A stretch of 64,000 nucleotides of DNA, taken from NCBI GenBank assembly GCA_035236585.1, contig CP141136.1, positions 50,113,136 to 50,177,135 of the forward strand, given 5' to 3'. Made by a program: the position numbers and the translations under genes. Positions within the stretch are counted from its first letter, which is position 1, and the number at the start of each line of letters is the position of its first letter. Source of the stretch: Warburgia ugandensis. Its lineage: Eukaryota; Streptophyta; Magnoliopsida; Canellales; Canellaceae. Below are positions 1 through 12,833 of this stretch, piece by piece. Below the pieces are notes generated by a model. That model did not search any database, was not told the DNA's origin, and saw nothing but the letters and a program-made list of their open reading frames with translations.

Positions 1-1
1 T

Positions 2-37
2 GAGATATTATAAACATTCAAACATTTACAATATCTC
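2..37. other. Conserved LTR stem-loop, copy in M
   Basis: Arms GAGATATT and AATATCTC pair fully and are extended by TAAA/TTTA after one mismatch. The stem-loop is followed on the plus strand by the box AGCAAGCTATGCTTGGTAGGGG. It is one of eight copies in the window. Confidence 0.75.
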
Positions 38-3000
38 AGCAAGCTATGCTTGGTAGGGGATACAAAAAATACTCCTTCACTAATACAAGAATACCTACCT
101 CAGTCATCATTCCATCATGGTCATTTACTCGTGAGTTATCTCAACATAGAGTATATACATTATTTATGTAGTATAGGATAAATTAGTAAAAATAGTAAAA
201 ATTGCTCAAAACATGTTCCTTTCCCTAGCTATACTTCCACTTAAAAGATCAATATTCAGCCAATTCTTGTTCAAGGATTTTCTTTCCAGGAGCTCATGTA
301 GTGGCATCTCATTATGCCAGTGCATTCCATTATGCCACAATCTAAATCCGTACAGCACACCCAGATAACTGTATAATAATCCATTGATACCAACTATAGA
401 AATAACAAATCCATGTCTGCATTGGGAGGACCATGGCTATCACAGTGGCAGCCTTCCCATTATTGCCCCACCCAACTTTTAGCCTCTCTTTAGGCATGGT
501 ATCCATCATATAAATTTTAGGAAGTAGGTGGCCAAACCCTCATAATTTGCCTAGCATAGTATCCCCTGTCCTAGTACTGTGTAAAAAAAAATCACAAGCC
601 ACCATGCTTGTATGTAAAATACATTGTACATATAAGATGATATGTCTATTTAACTAAGGCTAGAATATTTTATATGCCCTATTCTTAGGGATTCCTTAGT
701 CTACACATCTCCTTACTTTCACCTCATTTCATTAAGTAATTAGATAGTTGATTGGATCATGGAGTTAGTTCACTTAGTTGGATTATGTGATTGGATCATG
801 ACTATGCTAAGGTACTAAGCATACTTACATCATGAAGGTTTGTAATTTTAGACAAAAGATCACGTATGTATACACATGAATCCTTAATACATTCTTGTAC
901 ATCCACCTACCTCAAAGTAGTATCATGGTCTTGACTCATATATCTCAACTCCATATTATCCATCATGATCTTGATTCATACATATGTTAATCATACATAT
1001 AAAGTTATTCATCTAGACAAGTATTCTTCATACATGGGTTTATCCTATGAGGGATGCCCTAACTTTTCGTGAATCATATATGATCAAGGTTTCAAATCTT
1101 CAAAGTTAACAATCTACACTATAAATTAAAACATAGAAAAATACTACACTCTATATTTCTTGTCTTTTTATTTGTCATCTTTCAAGATCTCTCTTGGATC
1201 TTGTTTGATCTTCCTTATCTTATTTACAATTTTTATTAGGATTAGATGATTTACTAAACTTTTATGCTCTTATTATTATTACTCAACCAGTTAATTTTTT
1301 TACTGGTTGAGGATAGCTTATTCCATCCTAAGTCTAGACAGTTCCTCTTATGTCAAATTGGCTAAGGCTTACTAGTTGAATGGTTGAACGCAAAGTGGTT
1401 ACTTCAATCCTCATGTAATAACCCCCTTAACCACCATGTTCATCATCCACTAGGGTGACCTTAACTCAACCTGTCATAAGGTTCTTATGAGCATTTTAAC
1501 CTTAAGTACAATTTTTAATTGATTTTAATTAAATCCATGAACATTTAAATGTCATTTAAGGAGTTCCATTATTCTCCTAATTTGGGCCAAGGAAATGATA
1601 TTCCTTATATTGTCCTACTAACAATAGTAAGTCCATGTCCTTTATTCCATGTAAATGTCCTTTCAATTCTAATTTCATTTAATTACTTTTTCAAGGTAAT
1701 TTTCATAACATAAACATTAAAGCATAGATAAATAAATAAATAAATAATCTACAATTAAATCAACTATGCAATAAATGACAATTATAATAACATTTAATAA
1801 TTCAAATGGAAATCTAACTTGCGTTAACTATTCATCATGGTCCAATGGTCATTATTCATCTTTCATCTCTTTCAGGGTTTAGATCTTGATCTTTTCATTT
1901 TACTTTAGATCTCATATATCTTCTTGATGTGATTTTATTATTAGATCATTGATGCATCTCATTAAATGATCTGATCTTTCTTAATCCAATCAATCAAGAA
2001 AATCTTAAGTCATTTTACCTAATTTAAGGGCATAGATCTTGATCTATCCCAAATCATCATCATCCATTCCATAATTTGATATGATATTATCTTCATAACT
2101 TCATCAAGACACATCTATATACTCCCATCATCCTTGATCAACTTGATAAAGGAGATTTGCTTTCATTTTTATGGATCTTACTAATTTTTAAGTCTAGATC
2201 TCTTAATTAATCATAGATCAGTCACTTATAACCATGATTCCATGTCTCATAGTCACATGATCATCAGTGGATTGGAATTATAGAGTTTGATCGTTCCAAA
2301 TTTCACTAATCATAAGAATTAGCAATACTTTCCTTTATTAACAAAATTTTACATGTATCAAAACATAAATTTTCTAATTTTAATAGGTTCTACTTATCAA
2401 AAGGAATCCAACCCAACTTTTCGATCTCAATTTGGAGTTAAATTGAGATCAAAATTGGGATTTTAAGATTTTAGCCCATTGTAAAGGCTGAATTTTAATC
2501 TTACTATTTTTGTTGATTTACTTGATCTAGAAACCCAAAATTTTTACTGTGATTATTATCCTTATGGTTTTGGGATCCTCTGAACCCATCCATTAGTTCA
2601 GATTTTAATTTTGGGATCATCTTGATCATGATCCAAGGTTGTTACTACAAATTTTTGTTATAATCTCAAATAAATACAACATAAAACATAAATTCCATGT
2701 GTTTAGTACCTTACAAAAGTGACAAAGAATCTACATGAAGTTTCATATCTAAAATCAGAGCTATATTGAGCTCTTAATTGGAAAAATAAAGTTTCAATTC
2801 AAAATTTGGACAACCCAGATCAAATCTAGATTTATGGGTGTGGGATGACCAGTGGTCCCCGCCCATTATAGCCTCTCCCAGGTGGTCAATGGAGGTGATC
2901 GGCTAGAGGCGAGACAGTCCAGATCTGGACCATTCGATCACCCATGGCTGGATCTCCTCCATCCTTGACTATCAGCGGCCCAGATTTCATCTTTTGGGAA

Positions 3001-3812
3001 TTTTGGGCCCTAAGAATCCATCCAACAGCTCAAAGATTTCATCTAAGTCATTCACGATGATCTCAACCATGTTGCTGGATCCATCATTCCCAACAGATCA
3101 ATGCCTTGGGAGATCTCCTGGATGTTGGAAAATACTAAGGACATGCTGGAATTGAAAGAGGGGAGGGAGATGCACCTACCTGTGCTGATCTAGTGAAGAG
3201 AGGGTCCTGGAGAAGAAGAAATTAAGCTGGTGAAATAAAAGAAACCCTAGACCCTGGAAAATATACATACTTTGATTCCTCCATCAACGTTGCCGAAGAT
3301 GGAACGATACCTTGGGGCTTTTGTAGATCACCCCTCCATGAAGCTTTTCAATGGTTATAGATCAAGGTTTATTAGTTAGATTGGCTAGAATAATAAGGAT
3401 TTATTGCCAAAGATGGTACCTAGTACCGTTCAGGTTTTCGTTGTGATTTTCCCAGCAATCCAAGCATCGAATCACGAAACTTTCTTAGGGTTTTTGTAGA
3501 TATCCTCAGTCCAAATAGATCCAATGGTTAAGGTTGAAATTGAATGGCTAGAAATGGATGGCTAATTCAATTAGGGTTTCCCAGGCAAAAGCCCTAGTTC
3601 ATCAGGGACGATGCGTCCCTAGACGTGCCTGATGGTTTAAGGTGGAATATTCCCTTGGGTGTCTCTGTGGATGCACTAATTGAAGGAAATAAATAGGGGA
3701 AAAGGTGGAAGAAAAGAGAGAGAAGAGGGAGGATTTTTGAGCTAAAATTTTGGGGGAGACTAGAGAATTTCCAGATGAATTTTGTGAATATTTTTGGGAA
3801 TTTTTTTCTGAG

Positions 3813-3822
3813 GCATTTATAG
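3813..3822 (-). promoter_or_regulatory. TATA box of LTR M
   Basis: Minus-strand CTATAAATGC lies about 570 bases inside the LTR start. TATA motifs sit at the same place in LTRs B, C, F and G. It is inferred to be the old U3 promoter. Confidence 0.5.
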
Positions 3823-4388
3823 GCCTTTTGGAATTTTTCATGATTATATGCAATTATAATGTTTCATTTATTTTTAATATTAAATTGTCATTGGATTCCC
3901 ACTACCACCTCCTTTTCCACTAGTAGGTGGTAGTGGTTTGACTCTTGATTACGCGTGCTCTATCCATTTGATTCCTTTGTGGGCCCCACATGGTGTGAAA
4001 AGATCATTTTGCCCTTTATGGAGAAAAATAGGGTTAATTCCCATGAACTCGGGATTGAACATATTTAGTGGTATTGCATTCATATTTCTAAGTACATTCT
4101 AAAATTTTATGTCTTAGATCTTGATTATGAGTAGAATTACCATTTTACCATTTTGTTCATAAAAATGTAGGAAAATAAGTATTTTTCATTTGAATTCAGA
4201 ATTTGTCGTGCTTACATTCATTCTGAAGGGTTTGTTGAGTATGTTTTTAATTATACATGTCTTGTACCTTGATTGTACTTCTATGAGAAGTATATTTTTA
4301 ATAACCCTAATATTCGAGTCTAATTTTTTCTTAAAATTCTCAATTTCATTATTTATTCAATTTCATTACAAAAGTTAGGGGTGTTACA

Positions 4389-5010
4389 GTTTGTCTCTTT
4401 CATTAATGACTTCTCAAGGAAGGTATGGGTGTACTTCATGAGGATAAAATCTAAAGTGTTTACCATTTTCAAATTATGGAAGAAAGATATGGGGAAGCAA
4501 ACATAAAAACATGTTAAGGTTTTGAGGTCTAATAATGGCGGTAAGTTCACATCTAGAGAGTTCAAAATGTTCTGTGAAGAAGAAGGCATTGTCTGTCATT
4601 ACACAACCTCCATAACGCGTCAACAAAATGAGGTAGCTAAGAGGATGAATAGAACTTCGCTATAAAGGGCAAGGTGCATTCGTCTCTTTACTGATCTTCC
4701 TAAGGAATTTTGGGCTGAGGTAGTTGATATGGCATGTTATGTTATTAACAGATCTCCCTCAATAGAAATTGAACTCAAGATATTGGAAGACCTTTGGACG
4801 AGAAAGACAATTGATTATTCTCACATGAAGACATTTGGATGTGCAGCTTATGTGCATGTGCAAGAAGGTGAAAGGTGAAAGTTAGATGAAAAATCCAAGC
4901 CTTGCATATTATTGGGATATGAGAAGGGAGTGAAAGGTTACAAATTGTGGGATCCTATCTCTAAAAGGAAGATAGTTAGTAGAGATGTAATCATTGATGA
5001 AAGTAGCATG
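4389..5010 (+). pseudogene. pol: Copia integrase remnant
   Basis: The start reads as the copia integrase core, with INDFSRKVWVYF near 4400. A block with AEVVDMACYVINRSP follows near 4710-4760. The tail at 4912-5000 has GYEKGVKGYKLWDP, the usual copia motif between integrase and reverse transcriptase. It is a fossil and was interrupted by LTR M. Confidence 0.85.
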
Positions 5011-5369
5011 TTTGAAAGAGTTGGAAAGAAATCTCAACATGATGAAGTAGAAAATACTACATCAATTGAGGTGGAGATAGAGTTAGAAATAAAGAGACTA
5101 GTTGAAGAGTCTCAAGAGAAGGTTGTCTCAGATACTTCACATGACGTGGCTCACGAAACCACCACAGAGGAGCCCTACTCTACTACTAAAGGGAAAGTAG
5201 CATGGTAGCAAGTACCATTACAATATCAAGATGATATCGTCTCATATGCTTTGTTAGTTGAATACAATGATTCAATTACATATGAGGAGGTAATTAGAGA
5301 AAAAGATCGTGATAATTGGTTGAATACCTTGATGGAAGAAATGGAGTCTTGAGAAGAATGAGACATGGG

Positions 5370-6110
5370 ATTTAGTTCCACTTCCAAAAGGCAAAAAGGC
5401 CATTGGTTGCAAATGGGTCTATAAAAGGAAAGAAGTCTTAAATGGAGAACTAGAAAAGTACAAGGCAAGGTTAGTAGCTAAGGGCTATGTCCAACAAGAA
5501 GGGGTGGATTTTAATGACAATTTCTCGCATGTTGTAAGACACACTTCTATATGGGTCCTTCTTACTATGGTTGTTATGGATGATATGGAGCTTGAGCAAC
5601 TTAATGTGACGATCACATTTTTACATGATGAGCTTGAAGAGGACATATTTATGGCTCAACTAGAGGGATTCACTATGTTTGGTAAGGAAGATTGGATTTA
5701 TTGACTTACAAAGTCATTATATGGCCTGAAACAATCTCCTAGACAATGGTATATGCAGTTTGATGGTTTATGATAAGGCAAGGGTTCAAGAGGAACAACT
5801 ATGATAATTGTGTGTAATATCATATACTTGAGGATGGTTCTCATATTTTCCTTGTGATTTATGTAGATAATATGTTGATTGCATCCACTAACAAAAATTG
5901 AAGTGAACAAGTTAAAGCAAATGTTGAGCCAAGAGTTTGACATGAAAAACCTAGGTGTTGCAAAAAAGATTCTAATCATGGAGATCAAGAGAGAGAAGCA
6001 AATATGGAAAGTTATGGTTGCCTCCAAGAAACTACCTAGAGAAGGTTTTAGCTTGTTTTCACACATTAGAGGCCAAAAAGGTAAGTATACCTTTAGCTCA
6101 CCATTTTAAG
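5370..6110 (+). pseudogene. pol: Copia reverse transcriptase remnant
   Basis: Around 5405-5560 the plus strand reads GCKWVYKRK, then KYKARLVAKGYVQQEGVDF, the N-terminal signature of copia reverse transcriptase. At 5590-5675 it reads LEQLNVTITFLHDELEEDIF, matching the family pattern of 'QLDVKTAFLHGDLEEEIYM'. It is clearly homologous and broken. Confidence 0.9.
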
Positions 6111-6239
6111 TTATCTCATGAGTGTTGCCCAAAGACCAAAGGAAAGGAAGGCTATATGGCCAAGGTTCCATATTCAAATGCAATTGTGTGCTTGATGTAT
6201 GCTATGGTATGTACTAGGCCACATATTTCATAAGCAGTC

Positions 6240-6790
6240 AGTGTGGTTAGCAAGTTTTTGGCTCATTTAGGTAAGAGATATTGGGAGGTAGTGAAATGGA
6301 TTCGTCATTACTTGAAAGGTATTATTGATATGGGTATTGTGTATGAAAGAGATAATAGAGTTATGCAAGTGGAAGGCTATGTACATTCTAATTTTGCAGG
6401 TGACCGTGATAAGAGAAGGTCAATGACAGGTTATGTGTTTACTATGAGTGGTGGACCAATAAGTAGGAAGCCTACTCTACAATATACTATAGCCTTATCA
6501 ACTATATAGGAATAGTATATGCTAGCACTTGAGGCAGCTAAGGAGGCAATTTGGTTGAAGAGTTTGGTGGGCAAACTTGGTGTGGTTTAGGACAAGGTAT
6601 GTATTCTTTGTTATAGCCAAAGTACAATTTGTCTTGCTAAATTCTAGTTTACCATGAAAGGACCAAACATATTGACATCTGGTATCATAAACTTCAAGAA
6701 TTTGTTGATGATGGCACAATTGACTTGGAAAATATCTCAACAAAGGATGTAGGCAAACATTCTTTTGTGTCATAAGGTGATCATTGGCTT
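6240..6790 (+). pseudogene. pol: Copia RNase H remnant
   Basis: Plus-strand reading with NFAGDRDKRRSMTGYVFT near 6390-6445, GGPIS and TLQYTIALST near 6475-6505, then a tail with DDGTIDLENISTKD near 6710-6750. These are the usual end motifs of copia RNase H and of the pol polyprotein, so this marks the 3' end of the coding part. Confidence 0.9.
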
Positions 6791-6800
6791 CTATCAATAA

Positions 6801-7649
6801 TCATTGAGGTGGTTTTTATTCATAACATTACCTACCTATCTATGACAATTAGTCAGTGCCTTTCCAAGTTTTCTCTTCTCTTTTCTTTGGTGTTTTGGGT
6901 GTGCTTCTCACTCCTCAAAGACAGGTGCTCTCCCTCTCTCTTTTCCTCTTCATCTTTCCGTTTGTATTCCTCTCTTCTCCTCACTTGGAACATTCTGCAA
7001 CAATTGCCCTGGTTGTGATGTCCTAAGTGAGGAAAATCGTTTTAGGAACATGACCTATTTGGCAACTAACCTCAGCCATTCAAGTAATCACATCTTCACT
7101 CCTAATTGGTCATAAGTTATTTTACTTGATAAAGTTTCAGCCACCTTTGCATGGCTTGAGTATCCAACATTTGCATGCCATACTACAATCCTATCAATTC
7201 ATGCTATCTAGGACAATAAAATCACTCATTTATTTCCACCTTCAATGCGTTCCAACCATCTTTTCATTCCATAGCACAAAAGGTCTCTATATCTAGAGTC
7301 ATTGTACTTACAAATTTGCTTCAAATCTTAGCCTTCAATCACAAGCCCAAGATCTACAATGTCCCATTTGGAACGGTCCTAGGCTCTTTCAATTTGGGCT
7401 ATTTTATGTTAGGGTTTTAACTTATTTTGATAGGCCCTTCTTAAGATTTCACTACTTGGGCCTTCTCATTAGGACATGACCCCAGTGCATTTATGTTTTT
7501 AGGTTATATTGACTAAAGTCTTAGGCCTAAAACTAAGAGACATCCAATCTAGCATGGGCTCCCTTAGCTTCTAACATCCAAATTGGATGGACTAAACCCT
7601 TGGTTCTTTCATCCATAGTGAGATGCCTGTCACATATTAGTGATACATT
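6801..7649. other. Unassigned AT-rich stretch
   Basis: No gene recognised. A CT-rich tract lies at about 6870-6980. The stretch could hold the copia 3' untranslated part and LTR, but I found no second copy in the window to define LTR ends. Confidence 0.4.
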
Positions 7650-8800
7650 ACCACTAACTCTTAATTATGAAGAATTATCCACTCACCATTAGGTTAAAAT
7701 ATCATTTAATTATGAGTAAAAATTATTATAAAATTAGAGATATCATACAAATAATACCAAAGAGATATAAAACACAAAGAGAAATAATAGCTCACCACCT
7801 CTTAGATATAGAAACACCACCAAAAGATAATGAATTAAGGAGGAATAACAGCTCACCCCTCACTAGATGCAAAAACACCACTAAAGAGATTCATGTTATG
7901 GGTAGAAAACTAACTCATCACTTTAAGGATAGATATCATTCACCATCTTAGAGATACAAAGTTAAGCATCTCACCACTAGTGGAGCCCTCAAAGAGATGT
8001 AGAAAATGATATTATTTGAGATGCAATCCACATCTGAATATGTGAAAATAAATGTCCAATTGAATTATGCAATTTAATGTACTTCTTAAATCAAAATGAA
8101 GGTATTTATAGATGAGAACAGGCCTTTTAAATAAGCAATGTACAAATATACTAAGTAACTATCTAATTACATTAATTTTCTAGGCTAGAGAGTACTTTTA
8201 AAATATGACATACTTATTCACTAAGACTTTCCTAAACTTGGTTGTTTCAAAACAAACACTTTCTAATTATTGAGTGGTAGCTTAATATATTTAAGCAACT
8301 TCTCAGTACAAATACCTAGTTAACAAGTTCCTAAACTCTCTAACTTCCTAGTCAAGAACTTTCCTTATTCTTGGTATCTTAGAATATTTAACTGGTAGAC
8401 ACCTTTGACCCTTGACCAAGGAAACTTGTAGGAGGCATTTTGGACCCATTTTATATTATAAAGTATAACCAGTTATAAGACAGTTTACAAATAATAGATC
8501 TAGAATGTCCATATGGTAATCTACAATATGTTCTCCTTGATTAGATCCAAGATGTCTAACTAATGAAAATATTAGGCAACTTTTAGCTATGTCCAAAAAT
8601 ACCTTATTTGATTTATCCAAATTGTTCAATTGCTCTATGCTTAAGATGTCCATTCTTCCATGTCCAATCACCCTCATAATATCAAATTTTAAGAGAGTTT
8701 GACAAAGATCTTGTCTACCCATAAGTAGATTGCCTTTGATCTCCATGGATCCATCATTCATCTTGGAATCTCATGATACACCCTTGTCAGCTACTAATCA
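7650..8800 (-). mobile_element. Ty3/gypsy 3' end relic, second copy of the L family
   Basis: This stretch resembles about 10080-11050 of element L. Both carry repeated short blocks like 'gctcaccac...ttagata...aacaccac' and a block like 'tccaatt...atgtaatgtac' followed by 'tataaatagatg'. Both also carry a minus-strand reading containing DGS/DGG, then IKHG/VIGHGRMDIL and EIEQM/SIEQL. The shared reading is the C-terminal end of a gypsy pol polyprotein running into LTR-like DNA. The orientation is the same as L. It is a separate, older-looking and shorter copy and is broken. Confidence 0.55.
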
Positions 8801-9879
8801 GAGCCCAATGGCTCAAAGTCAAACTTGAAACTTAGACTTGTTAAAATGGTTTTCTTTCTAGCAATAACCTCCCAATTGCTTCATTTATACTATTGTTGGA
8901 AACTTGGTACTGTTCTATGCCACCAAAAGCTTTGGCATCACATGCTAACCAATGAGGTAAAATTGTGGCTCAAATGAATAGTCATCTGGCCTTGTTTTGG
9001 ACATCAAATCAGTAGTCAAGCATTCCATCTTTCTACAAAGAAAAATATAAATTGGAGGGGCTACTTGGCATGCAACAAAGATGATTATCTTTTCAATGAT
9101 CTTATTCCTTGCTCTTGACCAATTCAAGATTCAATAAGACATTGCTAGAATCTTGTTTTCTGTCTCCTTAAATTATTCTGTCCATGTTTTCAGGAATACA
9201 TGTAGCTCGTGAAAATTGCTATACACAAATGACCAATTGGAAGATTACCATACTGTTGCCAAACAGCCTAAAAAAGGTCACCATATTGAAGGATGACTTG
9301 GGACAAATAGTTAGAAATTAATGAAACATGACATCTATCAGTAACTTGTTAGAGTATCTTAGAATTTCAACAACAAGCAAAAAAGGGCAGGCAAATTGAG
9401 GGCCACATTTTTTTACATTCAAACTTGAATTTTTTTCTCTACCAGGTTTTGTCTTTCACAGTATCATTTTGCACTATGTGCCTTTCTCCTAGTGGAATTC
9501 TGACTCAAAAGGATATGTCATCATTTTCTGATGCATAAGTTTTGTCTTTTAAAAATTTGTATTAAAAGTATTGATTAATAAATGAAAGGTATAATACGTA
9601 TTTTATTTATTATCTTATCACCTTTTGCCTTTGTTTGTAAAGACTACTTCAACCCTTTTCTTTTTTTATTTTCTCGAATGATTAATTCAACTAATTTTAT
9701 TTTTGGAAGGTCATCCAAATTTTCCTAAGACTCCTTTTACTTGAGGAAGTGATAGTGGGAAAATCATATTCGCTTGAGCCTGTGAACTATCTAACAGCTG
9801 AATAGTTACGGTACTGAACCTGGAGATACAACAGTCCAAAATTGAAGTACTACCCATTAATATGGGCAAGAGTAGACAT
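8801..9879. other. Unassigned stretch
   Basis: No coding motif, terminal repeat or second copy recognised on either strand. The stretch lies between two gypsy relics of one family and may be decayed retroelement DNA. Confidence 0.35.
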
Positions 9880-10340
9880 GTCTTCACATAGCCCTCTCAA
9901 TTTGTAACTATACGGTAACACAATAAATTTGAGACAAGCATATGATATTGCATATATCCCCTCAAACAAATTAGAAGATACTATATATAAAACAACCAGG
10001 TAAATAAAAGACAATAGGATAAATATAAAAATATTTCAACACTATGGATATTCAAAACATTCACTATCATAGAGATGCAAATAAAAGTATAAAACAATTT
10101 GAGACTCTATGGATACAAAAAGATCACTACAATAGAGAAACAAAACCAAAATGAAGTAAAAAGCTCACCACTCTTTGGATACAAAAATACCACCAAAGAG
10201 ATACAGAATTATGGGTAAAAACTAGCTCAACACTTTAAAGATACACATTAGGCACCACCTTAGAGATACATAACCAGGCTCCTCACCATCCCTTGGACCC
10301 TTCCAAGAAATACATAAAACGATGCACTCAAACTCTCCAC

Positions 10341-10358
10341 AAAAAAAAAAAAAAAAAA
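10341..10358. repeat. Poly(A) tract
   Basis: Eighteen consecutive A on the plus strand within the LTR-like 3' part of element L. Mononucleotide runs of this kind are common in old AT-rich LTRs. Confidence 0.9.
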
Positions 10359-10786
10359 GTCCAATTCAATATGTAATGTACTCTTTGATTCAAAAGACAA
10401 TGGTATAAATAGATGGGAACAACCCTCTCAAATAAACAATGTAGAAACTGCCAAGATACCTTTTAAATACAAGAGTTTCCTAGCCTAAAGAATAACTTCT
10501 AAATCTTAGGTACTTTTCCAACAAGAGTTTCCTAAACTTGGTTTTCTCGACCAAGACTTTCTAAACATTGCGTAGTTGCCTAATACATTCAAATAATTTC
10601 TACATACATATATTACAAGTTGGTAAATTCCTAAACTTCCTAACTTAGTATGCAAAAAAATTCCTTAATCTTGGTAGATTTGAAATCATTGACAAGTCAA
10701 TACACCTTGGCCAAGGCTTGTAGGAGGTGTTTCTTACCAAATGGATAACGAGGAATAGGCCATGGGATGTTTTCTACTAGACTGAT

Positions 10787-11300
10787 CTAGAATGTCCGTT
10801 GTGGTAATCTTAGACAGACATTAATCTTTGATCCAAGACACTCGTCTACATTCATTTGTTCAATCTCCAAGACATCTTCTCCTCCATGTTTTATGATGTC
10901 TAAAACACATTGGCCCAAGGGATTTTGCACTTGATCATTCTTTATCTTTGTTGATCCACCATCGATATTAGAAAATTGGCACACTCCAATGTCAATCTCC
11001 CCTAGTTGGAAAGAACTCGTCCTCGAGTCATTTACATTGAAGGTGTTTGACGCTTCAAAGTCTACTGGTAACTTTATCTTGTAGTCATTATCACCAATCT
11101 TTTTTAAAACATTGAAAGGGCCTACTGCTCTTGGCTTGAGCTTAGAGTTTTGTCCTTGAGGAAATCCATTCTTTCTAAGATATACCCACATTAAATCTCT
11201 TCCTTGAAATTTAACAGATTTTCTATGCTTATCTGCTTGGCCTTTATACTTCTCATTCTTCCATATAATCTTTACTTGAATTTGCTCATGCATCTTCTTG
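10787..11300 (-). pseudogene. pol: Gypsy pol C-terminal tail (L)
   Basis: The minus-strand reading contains NEKYKGQADKHRKSVKF, then DLMWVYLRKNGFPQGQNSKL, then AVGPFNVLKKIGDNDYKI. This is the standard integrase C-terminal (GPY/F-like) module of plant gypsy elements. The last part also occurs in the relic at 7650-8800. No clear chromodomain was seen after it. Confidence 0.85.
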
Positions 11301-11556
11301 ATCCATTGGAATCAAATCATTTTTCCCATAAACTAGTTCAAAAGGACTCATCATGTAGTCTGACTATAGGAACTATTGAAGGAAAATTTAGCTTGAGCTA
11401 ACAACAAATCCATTGGCTATATCCTTTCCCACATAACTGAGTACTAAATTTTAGTCTACCATTAGTTTGGAGGATGACATGATGAACTAAATTATAGCCA
11501 AGTTCTAAGCTTTCTCTATAAAGTATACTAAATAGTGACTCATAAACTTGGGATCT

Positions 11557-11838
11557 CTATTTGATAGTTTTGAGAATTCCATGAAGTCTAACAACTTCTC
11601 TGATGTATAAGTTTACTACATTTAAAGCATCCATACTCTTAATGCAGACTAAGAAATGTGCCATTTTCAAGAAACAATCAACAACCACCATAACTAAATC
11701 TTTAATTTGTTGTGTTCTTGGTAGCCCAATGAAGAAGTCCGTACTTACCTCTTCCCAAGGAGGGTTAAGAATAGAAAAATAAGTATATAAACCTGCGTTT
11801 TGTACCCAACTTTTTACTAGATGACACATTCTACACAC
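11557..11838 (-). pseudogene. pol: Gypsy integrase remnant (L)
   Basis: The minus-strand reading holds part of the zinc-binding end, MCRMCHLVK, then PWEEVSTDFFIGLPRTQ, VMVVVDCFLKMAHFLVC and EVVRLHGI. These are hallmark blocks of Ty3/gypsy integrases of the CRM/Reina kind. Fossil. Confidence 0.9.
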
Positions 11839-12833
11839 AACTACACATGCTTAGAAATCTCTCTTGATATTTTTGGTGAAATGGATCTGTATTTCACTAA
11901 GTCAAGAGTTTTGTCTCTCGAAAAGTGTCCAACAACACCTCCATCATGATTTTCAAATATAATAGCTTCTTCAAGGCAACTTTAGGAATACTTAAGATAT
12001 TACCCTTGAAGAGAAACCCATCTTGTATTAGCAATCAATAGAGCAACCTATCTTGTATTGGAAATCGATGATAGGAACCATACTTACAATTGTTCCATAT
12101 TTGTGTGGATCAAGGATCACAAAAAAAATTCTCTTTAACTAATTTAAAACAAACAACTTCGATTTTTAAAATAGTTAGTAAAGAATGTCTCTTGCTCAAG
12201 GCATTTGCAACTACATTCTGGATACCTAATTTGAACTTGGTCACAAGATTGAAATATTGAATAAATTTGATCCATACATCATGTCCTCTACTAAGCTGCT
12301 ATTGACTTTGAAGTAACCTTAGAGTTTCATGATCATAAAATAGGACAAAAGGCTATGAAAGCAAGAATTGACTCTATGAATCATTAAGTTTTTTGCTAAA
12401 GAAGGTACTTAACTTTCCTTCTTGGCTGAGAATTGCACCAATTCCCACTTCAAAAGCATCACATTCGACTTCAAAGAAACAACTAAAGTTAGGTAAAGAG
12501 AGAATAGAATTATTGGTTACCTTTTGTTTGATGAGTTCAAAGCTTCATTGTGCTTCCTTCATCCACTTGAAATTTTCACCCTTTAAACATTATGTAATTT
12601 GAGCAATAATAGTGTTGACATTTTTATGAATCTATGATAGAAAGAAGTAAGACCATGAAAGCTTTATTATCATGTAGAGTGTGGGGAACTCAGCAACTGA
12701 GAATAGCCTTCACTTTACTTGGATCCATCTTCACTCCATCTATTGAAACAACATAGCCTAAGAAAATAAGACTATTAGTCAAGAAATTACATTTCTTCAT
12801 ATTCCTGTACAACTTTTGTTCTTGTTGTGACTC

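Larger units (their letters stand above)
1..4388 (-). mobile_element. Partial long LTR (element M), Ty3/gypsy chromovirus type
   Basis: Reverse-oriented LTR. Its first base is at 4388 (reading TGTAACACCCC on the minus strand) and its far end lies beyond the left window edge. It shares with LTRs A, B, C, F and H the stem-loop at its left end, the block around 420-560 and a TATA box near 3815. By shared motifs it is closest to LTR C. The insertion lies in a Ty1/copia integrase region. The right flank is gtttg, but the left target copy is outside the window, so solo LTR and full element cannot be told apart. It has no coding content; short reading frames in it are chance. Confidence 0.8.
4389..6800 (+). 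mobile_element. Ty1/copia pol fragment
   Basis: Plus-strand remnant of a Ty1/copia polyprotein in the order integrase, reverse transcriptase, RNase H, which is the copia order and excludes gypsy. The RNase H block, with DKRRSMTGYVFT followed by GGPIS, resembles the Tork/Tnt1-like lineage; that is a judgement from memory of the family. The part upstream of the integrase core is separated by LTR M and lies outside the window. The fragment is broken in many places. No confident 3' LTR was seen after 6800. Confidence 0.9.
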
